A stretch of 10,598 nt of DNA, from NCBI GenBank assembly GCA_004000155.1, contig RCSS01000814.1, forward strand, positions 1-10,598, written 5' to 3'. Source of the DNA: Tubulinosema ratisbonensis. Its lineage: Eukaryota; Microsporidia; Tubulinosematidae. The notes beneath the pieces were generated by a model. It saw nothing but the letters and a program-made list of their open reading frames with translations. It was not told the DNA's origin and made no database searches. The position numbers were made by a program, and so were the translations under genes. Below are positions 1-6,097 of the stretch, piece after piece (the stretch's first letter is position 1; every line of letters starts with the position of its first letter).

Positions 1-1
1 T

Positions 2-103
2 TACTTGATAATTAATAACATCAAATTTGTAAATGGATCAGGAGTATTTTTAACTTTATGGGGGGTTATAAAATATATTAATTCTGTATATGAAAACAAA
101 TAG
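2..103 (+). CDS. possible C-terminal end of a gene running in from the left
   Basis: The frame starting at base 2 is open from the window edge to a TAG at 101-103, giving 33 residues. They include a GSGVFLTLWGVIKYI stretch that could be a membrane segment. The Gly, Trp, Thr and Val content and the run of G bases at 60-65 differ from the surrounding AT-rich spacer, which is why the stretch is listed. A frame of this length arises easily by chance at this base composition, and no family is recognisable. It may be a real gene end, a relic or noise. Confidence 0.22.
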   Translation, partial: YLIINNIKFVNGSGVFLTLWGVIKYINSVYENK

Positions 104-1546
104 AATATCAAGATAAATATTTTTAAAATAAAATTGTAATAATCAATTACAAAATAATAATTTATTTTAAGAAAAACGAACGACTTCTGCTAATAAAATT
201 AACAGATTGTTTACATGTTATTTTTATTTTGTTTTTTAAACAGTTAGTTTGAGCGAAACTAAGAAATGGTGATGTGAAAAATTTTTTAAATCATTAAACA
301 AGCTCCAAAAAATATATTTGACAACAATGGTATATCAAATACAAAATTTAGAGATGTTTATATAAAATAGGCCATGTATATTCCATTTTATATCAAATAT
401 GTTTATGATAAGATAAAAGAAAAACAAAATCATTTGTTGTTAGACAAAAAATTAGTTTTGTTGACCAAAGCAGTTCATTAAAAAAACTCAAAATATAGAA
501 AAATCGAAGTATCTTGACAAACATCTATGATACAAGAATTATCTTAATCAACTATTTATTAAATTATAATAAATTTACATTTACATTTTTATATTATTAT
601 ATTTTTTGATTTTAAGTTTTATACTTAATTTTCATCTTTTAAAGTCAAAGTTTCATAAATCATTTTTAGATTTAAGATTATTTTGCGGATAGAGAAATCT
701 AGTAGAACTTTTTAAAAACAGTTTTTTTACAATTTTTTAGAGCATCAACTCACACAATACGCTCAAAACTTCATTTGCTTTAACGAAATTTTAAGAAATA
801 TAAATTGACCAAAATAGAAATCAACAAAATATTTTAGAAAAAATAATTGTAAAAGATATCTTTTTCGCTGTAAAATAATAAATTTAAATAATTTAGAGAA
901 AAATAAAATTTTCAGAAGAATTAAAGAACTAAAATTTAAAATACATACCAACTCATCCAAAAATTCATTTTTTATAAGAGTATTTAATATATAGGTACAA
1001 AATAAAAATTTTTTTCAAGATTTATTTAGAAAAGTACTAACTTAAGTTTATAGCAATGTTATTAGACTTAAAGACGTAAAACTAGCCTTTATTTATAGCA
1101 GATAATAAAACACTAGTCTAAATGATTAAAATAATTTTTAATTTATGAAATTTTGCTTATATTTCTGAAGATAATCTTTAATTTTAAAAAATAGAAAATA
1201 TATAAATGTGATATTACTTCATTTAAATTTGCAAATTTGTTTGTTTATAAGATTAAAACAAAGTATATATTTGATTTATGATTAATTCAATATAAAATGC
1301 AATTTCATATTAATTGTAGAAATTATGAATGATATTTTTTTATAAAAAGTGAATTTATAAATTAAGACAAATACAATCTGAAAAACTGAGCGCAATTCCG
1401 CAAATTAAATCAAACTAGAAACTTCAGCTAACCTCCTTTAATCAAAATAAAAAATATTATTTTTTTACTTGACTAGAAAATTGTATTGAAATATAAAACA
1501 ATATTAGAATAAATTTAAGAAAAATAAAATATCGTATTTGATTTAA
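104..1546. other. AT-rich gene desert
   Basis: No convincing gene was found on either strand. The longest ATG-initiated frame (763-960, minus) has only the Phe/Leu/Ile/Lys bias expected of random AT-rich DNA. At 302-475 (plus) one frame reads as moderately coding-like residues interrupted by TAG and TAA, possibly a decayed gene. A GC-richer patch lies at 1386-1440 and reads as short coding-like pieces on the minus strand around a TAA. A 7-bp hairpin is at 244-262. I saw no tRNA, rRNA or intact transposon. Confidence 0.6.
244..262. repeat. hairpin, 7-bp stem with GAGCG loop
   Basis: TTAGTTT at 244-250 is exactly complementary to AAACTAA at 256-262, with the five-base loop GAGCG. No gene is attached to it. 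The loop contains TGAGCG, a hexamer that recurs elsewhere in the window. Confidence 0.6.
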
Positions 1547-2302
1547 TCAATTTCTAATCAAAACAAACTGTTCGGAAATAAAAGATTGAATGATGTTGTT
1601 TATAATGAAAACAAGACACATCCACAACTCAATGATTGGCTGATTTGAATAATCATTCATAATATCTTTAACTCCGAGTGGAATGATTAACTCATAAAGA
1701 ATTTTTGCACAGTAACACAGTAGAGAAATAGTCAAAACTTTTCCTTTAAAATACTGAACGCGTAAAGTTAAAATAATTAACCAAATATAATTAACTAAAC
1801 AGACGAATGAAAAATAGTATTTGAGCTTTTTTCCTTTATCGTTGTTAAAATCACAGAAAGAAATAAAGCCAGTACAAAATAATCCTAGAAATGTCGCTAA
1901 AATCACGATTTGGAGGTTTAGAAACTCTGTTAAATTTTTAAAAGCGGAGTATAGCATAGTATTAAAATTTATGCACGTTTTATAAATTTTGACAACTTCG
2001 GAATGTATAATTGATAATTGTACTATACTAGTAAAAATTAATAGCATATCTTTTGCAATGAATGTATTGTCATTATTACAAATATGAAACATTAGTGTAA
2101 AGTATCCCTCAAAGAGCATGAATGTTAGGTTTACTGGTATTTTGAAGTACACTGGGGAAATATTATAACTTAAACAAAACAATTCACTTAACAAAAAAGC
2201 ATTTATTACGCTCAAAAATACCTTTGGGTAAGCCATTCTTAATATTTTCTTTCTTTTTTGGAGGTATTCGTCGCTTATCACGTAAGGTTTATTTTGCTGC
2301 AT
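1547..2302 (-). CDS. polytopic membrane protein of unknown function, about seven helices
   Basis: The product has 251 residues. A basic N-terminal tail (KRKK at residues 17-20) precedes roughly seven hydrophobic segments near residues 28-48, 58-75, 85-103, 129-150, 162-182, 188-209 and 225-245, so it should be an integral membrane protein. An in-frame TAA lies directly before the ATG, so this Met is the earliest possible start. A short out-of-frame ATG begins 13 bases upstream of it. I see no catalytic motif and no Cys-pair zinc ribbon of the kind found in ARV1, and I do not recognise the family; a lineage-specific microsporidian protein is the likeliest class. It is isolated, with more than 1 kb of gene-poor sequence on either side. 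That the frame is real rests on its length, far longer than chance gives at this composition, and on its less biased base use. Confidence 0.8.
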   Translation of the reverse strand: MQQNKPYVISDEYLQKRKKILRMAYPKVFLSVINAFLLSELFCLSYNISPVYFKIPVNLTFMLFEGYFTLMFHICNNDNTFIAKDMLLIFTSIVQLSIIHSEVVKIYKTCINFNTMLYSAFKNLTEFLNLQIVILATFLGLFCTGFISFCDFNNDKGKKLKYYFSFVCLVNYIWLIILTLRVQYFKGKVLTISLLCYCAKILYELIIPLGVKDIMNDYSNQPIIELWMCLVFIINNIIQSFISEQFVLIRN

Positions 2303-3109
2303 TTAAAGGCATTTTATAAAAAAGTTTTTATTGTTTTTTTTTCTTTTTGGGTAAATTAGTTGCTCATCTTTATTTTTTTTATTTTATAAATAAATACTAT
2401 TGCTATTTTTTTCGAAGTAACGAAATTAATACATATATTTTTTATTATGCCTCAGTTTAATATAATACAATTTGGTTATAAATAAATTGGATAAATGTCT
2501 ATGTCTAATTTTTAAAAGCACCGCATAAAAAACTTGACTCTTAAAATATTATCAATCTAGTTGACTTTAATTTATTCGAATTTGTGTCAAGAAATGAAGA
2601 TTATAACAAACGATTTTTACAATTTAAAATACAGAAAGATTTAATTTTTTTCTATAAAATTTACTTTTATAAACTAATAATAAATAATAACATCTGCCCA
2701 ATGGTAAAATATTTCCTAAAGGCAAGAATATTACCGTTTTCTAAACAAATACTTCAATGAATAAATAATAAATATGTAATATAAATAATATGAAAGTAGA
2801 CATTTATCATTGAATTAAATGTAAATCGATTTAAAAATGTAATAAAAACGACAAATTGTTATAAATTAAAATTTTAGACCCTTAAATGAAACCATTTTAA
2901 CTAAAATGCAAAATTCCTGCGTTAGGTACAGTGGTTAGACATATTTTTTGATGAAAAATAACTATATTTATAACGAAGTAAGATATTTTTTATTTAATGT
3001 ATCTTAAACTAGTGCAATACAAAAAAAAGTATAGATGCTACTGTGGTAGCTCACGGCTCCTAAGTTATTTTTTAAAAAATTTGTAAAAATTGATTCATAA
3101 CTTTATTTA
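2303..3109. other. AT-rich spacer with coding-like islands
   Basis: No intact gene was found. Three GC-richer patches stand out: about 2690-2745, 2915-2942 and 3038-3064. On the minus strand each reads as a short open stretch of plausible protein, in differing frames: around 2640-2742, around 2887-2982 and around 3003-3070. Together with the 39-codon ORF that follows, they could be parts of one decayed membrane-protein gene of about 600 bp, but chance reading is not excluded. The patch at 2921-2937 resembles a tRNA D-arm (TAGGTACAGTGGTTAGA), but no B box or cloverleaf follows. A hairpin lies at 2703-2735. Confidence 0.5.
2703..2735. repeat. imperfect hairpin
   Basis: GGTAAAATATT at 2703-2713 pairs with AATATTACC at 2727-2735 if two A bases bulge out, leaving a 13-base loop. 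It lies inside a GC-richer patch. Function is unknown and it may be fortuitous. Confidence 0.35.
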
Positions 3110-3229
3110 TTACTCTTCGCATAAGTAAGAGTTCACACACCTATTTATCCTTTTAAGAACCGTTTTTTTGAAATTAACAGACCAGTCTTTAGTATCTTTT
3201 AAATTCTTGGGTTGGTCTACATCAGCCAT
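3110..3229 (-). CDS. candidate 39-residue ORF, or the first part of a decayed gene
   Basis: The frame begins MADVDQPKNLKDTKDW and ends SYLCEE followed by two stops (TAA TAA). The composition is unlike random AT-rich translation: it is rich in Asp, Lys and Glu, with Trp, Gln and Pro and few Phe, Ile or Tyr. By eye the stretch is about one third G+C, clearly above its surroundings. I do not recognise a family. Just past the stop, in another frame, a further GC-rich piece (about 3003-3090, containing GAVSYHSS) also looks coding-like. The ORF may therefore be the 5' remnant of a longer, frameshifted gene rather than an independent small protein. Confidence 0.35.
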   Translation of the reverse strand: MADVDQPKNLKDTKDWSVNFKKTVLKRINRCVNSYLCEE

Positions 3230-3327
3230 ATATAACGATATTTTATAAATAATGTACAAGCTAGAATAATTAAAATGATTTTAATTTAGAATTAAAACTT
3301 ATAGTTTTTATTACAATATAATATTCA

Positions 3328-3628
3328 TGTAAACAACAAGGATTTAGCACGCAATAAAGCCAGGATGTTTCTGATAAGACAATTAAAAATATAACATGTA
3401 AACTAGTTTTTTCAAATCAAATTCGAGTTTTTTTAGTGATAAATTTGCTAACTGGACTCTATGGTACAAAAAACGAATATATGTTAAATTACAAGTATAA
3501 ATCACTTAAAGGGAGCCTATTGCACCAGAACCTATTCTTTTTGTATTATTGAATACAAAAACAAAACAAAACAAATTGAGGTTCGTAAAAATAATACAAA
3601 ATAATAAAGAAAATTCGATTTTTTTATA
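3328..3628 (+). pseudogene. possible decayed coding region
   Basis: One frame reads KQQGFSTQ, a TAA at 3355-3357, then SQDVSDKTIKNI and onward without a stop for 64 codons to a TGA at 3550, although its only ATG is at 3481. A second frame then takes over (about 3508-3628), with residues such as REPIAPEPILFVLL. The switch looks like a frameshift. The first part faintly recalls a helix-turn-helix of the Gly-x-Ser ... Ser-x-x-Thr-x-x-x-Ile type seen in transposases; that is only a resemblance. A 64-codon open frame is not rare by chance at this base composition, so the case rests on residue composition. Confidence 0.2.
3538..3561. repeat. perfect 10-bp hairpin with ATTG loop
   Basis: TTTTTGTATT at 3538-3547 is exactly complementary to AATACAAAAA at 3552-3561. 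A second, outer pairing is possible between GAACCT at 3528-3533 and AGGTTC at 3579-3584, so the whole could fold as a nested structure. An AAAAC pentamer repeated three times follows directly (3558-3572). Confidence 0.75.
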
Positions 3629-4087
3629 ATTTGTAGGCAGGTAGTAAATAATACAATTATTTGGACCAACGATTATAAATCTTATTAAAAATAAAATGCT
3701 ATAACAGTTTTTTTGTTAAAATGGTTGAACCTAACAGATTTTACTGCTATTCCTTATCTATATCATATAAAACACCCATTCATTAAAGAAACATATGGTT
3801 AAATATGTTTTTAATAACTAAGTACAGCTTAAAATATTAGTTTGAGAGATATTTAATGAGTGCTTAATGCTTTTTTGACTATTTTTGTAAAATATCTAAA
3901 AAATTCTAAAGCCGTAGATACATTTATTTTCTGCATTAAATATTTTTTAAAATATTAAAAAACAATTCAATGTTTAAATGTGTTTGAGTTTAATAAATTA
4001 GGTATAAAACTTATAAAATAACTCAATCATAATATTTAGTACTTTGTATTTTTTATCGAAATAACAGATATTTAGGGATTAAAGCTA

Positions 4088-4110
4088 AAAAGTAGCGTTC
4101 GCTCACTTTT
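4088..4110. repeat. hairpin with a G+C-rich tip
   Basis: AAAAGTAGCG at 4088-4097 pairs with CGCTCACTTTT at 4100-4110 apart from one bulged C at 4104. The AGCG/CGCT tip stands out in a region nearly free of G and C. No gene is adjacent, and function is unknown. Confidence 0.55.
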
Positions 4111-4317
4111 AAATTGCACTAAAAAATTTTAGTCTTGAACTGAAATAATATATCATTTAAACTCATTTTTTTAGAGAAAATGATAATATTTTACATGATT
4201 ATAAGCAAAAGAATTTGGAATAATAAATTCAGCATTTAATTCAAACTCGAACAAAAAAAGAGTAAGGTATGTAAAAAATAGTGTATGCTTAAGCAATATG
4301 TCATTAAATCTTTTAAA

Positions 4318-4348
4318 ACAAATACAAATACACTGTATTTGTATTTGT
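4318..4348. repeat. perfect 14-bp inverted repeat upstream of ORC1
   Basis: ACAAATACAAATAC at 4318-4331 is repeated in exact inverted form as GTATTTGTATTTGT at 4335-4348, with a 3-bp spacer ACT. Each arm contains two copies of ACAAATAC overlapping by two bases, so the element is four half-sites arranged symmetrically. It ends 77 bp before the ORC1 ATG. This could be a protein-binding operator, a cruciform or a mutational product of a short tandem repeat; the sequence alone does not decide. Confidence 0.85.
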
Positions 4349-4425
4349 CTTTGATTAAAAGTATTTTTTACTGTAAAAATCTTCAAAAAAATATAGTAAA
4401 TAAAAAATAATTATTTTTTTAATTT

Positions 4426-5400
4426 ATGCTAATAAACCAAAGAGAAACTCAATCAGAAGAAATTAACAAAGTAATAAATAGATTCCTTGATACGGGAACA
4501 AGCTCTATAATTTATATAAACGGACCACCAGGCACAGGAAAAACCTACACTCTTACACAAATATTAACAGAAGCATTTCCTTCTTTTATTTATTTAAACT
4601 GTAGCAAGCTNAAAAGCAAAGGAACAGTTTATCATGCATTGANAAAAGCACTGGGAATAAAAGGAAAAACAATCTCAGATCTAAAAGATGCATTGATCAA
4701 CCAAAAAAATAAAGTAATAATTGTTTTAGATGAAATAGATTTGTTAAACACTAAAAATCAAACTATTTTTTATAATCTATTCGAACTACCTTACTTAACA
4801 GGGGTTTCTTTGACCCTTTTTATCATTGCTAACACTATGAATTTATCAGAAATAATTTTAGAAAGCAAAGTGAAGAGTAGAATGGGAGGAAAAAGAATTA
4901 ATTTTTCAGCTTATACATCTGAACAGTTGTTAAAGATTAGTAAATCACCCAAGGAAATGGAATTAGCAGCCAAAAGGATTGCTTCTTTGGGAGGAGATTT
5001 TAGAAAAATGCATGAAATAAAAGGAGAAATTACAAAAAAATTTGGTAAAAAATTTAATATTTACCAAGTTAATGAATTTTACAATGAATTATTTAAACCA
5101 ATTTATTATTCTNTTCTTATTAACCTAACAGTTTATCAGAAATTAATAATTATTTCTTTATTCAAAATAAAAAGATGTACTTTTGATGACTTGTTTAATA
5201 ATCTTCTTTCTTTCTGTGTGAGGATAGAAATTGAAGGAATAAATTATTTTGAGTTTAAGGAATTAGTTAAGCTACTTAGTTATTATAAGATAGTTGATAT
5301 TAAAAAACAAATAATTTCAATTAATTTTAGCGAAGAGGAAATAGAAAGAGCTTTGAAAGAAGATGAAATTTATGCTAAAATCTTTAACAATTTTGTTTAA
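4426..5400 (+). CDS. ORC1: origin recognition complex subunit 1 (ORC1/Cdc6-type AAA+ ATPase), core only
   Basis: This nuclear ATPase binds replication origins within ORC and loads the MCM helicase with Cdc6 and Cdt1. The 324 residues begin at the start of the AAA+ module. Visible motifs are Walker A GPPGTGKT (33-40), Walker B VIIVLDEID (97-105), sensor 1 in IIANTMNL (133-140, Asn136), the SRMGGKRINF box with the arginine-finger region (151-160), the YTSEQL helix (163-168) and sensor 2 GGDFRK (189-194, Arg193). A winged-helix-like region follows from about 235. IANTMNL, SRMG and the sensor 2 context fit ORC1 better than Cdc6. The BAH domain and disordered N-terminus of larger ORC1 proteins are absent. 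A TAA two codons before the ATG fixes the start. Three N bases fall at residues 62 (CTN, always Leu), 73 and 230. It is convergent with the copper transporter gene, 13 bp away. Confidence 0.93.
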   Translation: MLINQRETQSEEINKVINRFLDTGTSSIIYINGPPGTGKTYTLTQILTEAFPSFIYLNCSKXKSKGTVYHALXKALGIKGKTISDLKDALINQKNKVIIVLDEIDLLNTKNQTIFYNLFELPYLTGVSLTLFIIANTMNLSEIILESKVKSRMGGKRINFSAYTSEQLLKISKSPKEMELAAKRIASLGGDFRKMHEIKGEITKKFGKKFNIYQVNEFYNELFKPIYYSXLINLTVYQKLIIISLFKIKRCTFDDLFNNLLSFCVRIEIEGINYFEFKELVKLLSYYKIVDIKKQIISINFSEEEIERALKEDEIYAKIFNNFV

Positions 5401-5413
5401 TTGAATAAATTAT

Positions 5414-5758
5414 TTATACACAACATTTATTATTCGGATGTTTACCAAATATTAGCAATGAAATGACTCTACCAAGGCATACAGCAAGAATTATATAAAT
5501 ATTGGCTGTCATGCAAGAAGTCATTAACACCCAACCCAACAGAAAGCAGCATATGTCTAAAATACAGTAAGAGAGCACTGTGTTATATTTACTTGTACTA
5601 GTTTTAACTAAGAATCCTAACACGATACTAGCAACAACAACAAAGAAAATTTCTATGTGAAGATTTGAAGATATAACATTGTTACCTTTAAAAATAAGGT
5701 CTGGGATCACAGTGTCAGTATTTAAGGTTATTGACATTCCACAACACTTTTTATGCAT
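5414..5758 (-). CDS. CTR: Ctr-type copper transporter (SLC31 family)
   Basis: Ctr proteins are trimeric pores that import Cu(I) across the plasma or vacuolar membrane. The 114 residues give a short N-terminal domain and three helices at about 35-51, 61-83 and 87-104, the Ctr topology. Helix 2 ends LGWVLMTSCM, which carries the diagnostic MxxxM selectivity filter (Met79, Met83) in the usual LGxxLMxxxM context. Helix 3 follows after a very short loop, as in the family. Its GxxxG becomes Gly96-xxx-Ser100, still small-xxx-small. The tail ends in Cys112-Cys113, in the place of the C-terminal metal-binding HCH. Met8, with Cys5-Cys6 before it, fits the conserved Met ahead of helix 1. No Met-rich extension is present, so this is a minimal member. 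An in-frame TGA four codons upstream makes Met1 the earliest start. Family placement is from motif memory, not a search. Confidence 0.78.
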   Translation of the reverse strand: MHKKCCGMSITLNTDTVIPDLIFKGNNVISSNLHIEIFFVVVASIVLGFLVKTSTSKYNTVLSYCILDICCFLLGWVLMTSCMTANIYIILAVCLGRVISLLIFGKHPNNKCCV

Positions 5759-5766
5759 GCATAAAA
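5749..5766. repeat. 18-bp perfect palindrome over the Ctr start codon
   Basis: TTTTATGCATGCATAAAA reads the same on both strands, and the minus-strand ATG of the copper transporter (5758-5756) sits at its centre. A second ATG, out of frame, begins 4 bp upstream at 5762 and opens a three-codon frame (ATG CAT GCA TAA) that overlaps the true start. It could influence initiation or bind a dimeric regulator, or be chance. Confidence 0.75.
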
Positions 5767-5950
5767 TTCAAATACAAATTTATACNCATTTGCATAAATC
5801 AAATTTTTTTCATCTNNCCAAATTGTAAGAATAGATTNAAAATTCGATATAATTAAAAAAAAATTAATTTATTTTTTAATGTATTTATTTTTTAATTTTT
5901 TAATTAAAGCTCCTTTTTTTAATATTTATAAAAAATAAACCAATAAGCTA

Positions 5951-6097
5951 CTATTTTTTACTCACAAGCTCCTTTTCCAAAGCAAATAACTCCTTACTCT
6001 CTTCCAATTGGTCAATTAGCTTTGTAAAATTCGATTTTAATCTTTCAATTTGGTTTTCAACATTCCTTATAGATTCTAAAAAATCATAAACCACCAT
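5951..6097 (-). CDS. small coiled-coil protein of unknown function
   Basis: The 48 residues start MVVYDFLESIRNVENQ and end KELVSKK. Hydrophobic residues fall at 6, 10, 13, 17, 20, 24, 27 and 31, an unbroken 3-4 heptad spacing, so the protein should be one coiled-coil helix. It is rich in Glu, Lys, Leu and Ser, unlike the Phe/Ile/Tyr/Asn output of non-coding DNA here. The ATG is the complement of the one used by XPR1: both lie in CCATGG at 6094-6099. The frame stays open to another ATG at 6154, but that extension is antisense to the XPR1 SPX region and has poor composition, so I prefer the internal start. Small helical subunits of kinetochore or tethering complexes look like this, but I cannot assign it to any. 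Confidence 0.5.
   Translation of the reverse strand: MVVYDFLESIRNVENQIERLKSNFTKLIDQLEESKELFALEKELVSKK

Larger units (their letters stand above)
3230..4425. other. AT-rich spacer upstream of ORC1
   Basis: No intact gene is convincing. The stretch holds a possible decayed ORF at 3328-3628, a short coding-like ORF starting with ATG at 3721 (22 residues, MVEPNRFYCY...) whose frame continues with several stops to about 3935, and inverted repeats at 3538-3561, 4088-4110 and 4318-4348. A 71-residue ORF at 4171-4386 (minus) runs divergent to ORC1 but has a random-looking composition and contains the 4318-4348 repeat. Confidence 0.5.

Noticed and set aside
763..960. 65-residue minus-strand ORF
   Set aside because: Residues are almost only Phe, Leu, Ile, Lys and Tyr, as expected from random AT-rich DNA; no motif and no G+C rise.
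2915..2945. tRNA-like D-arm (TAGGTACAGTGGTTAGA)
   Set aside because: No B box, no anticodon arm and no acceptor pairing could be found in the following 80 bases.
3038..3064. Resemblance of CTGTGGTAGCTCACGGCTCC to an SRP/Alu-type or tRNA box
   Set aside because: The similarity covers a few bases only, with no matching secondary structure around it.
4171..4386. 71-residue minus-strand ORF divergent to ORC1
   Set aside because: The position is attractive (39 bp from the ORC1 ATG), but QIQIQCICICF is just a translation of the inverted repeat and the rest is Phe/Leu-rich. Not strong enough to call.
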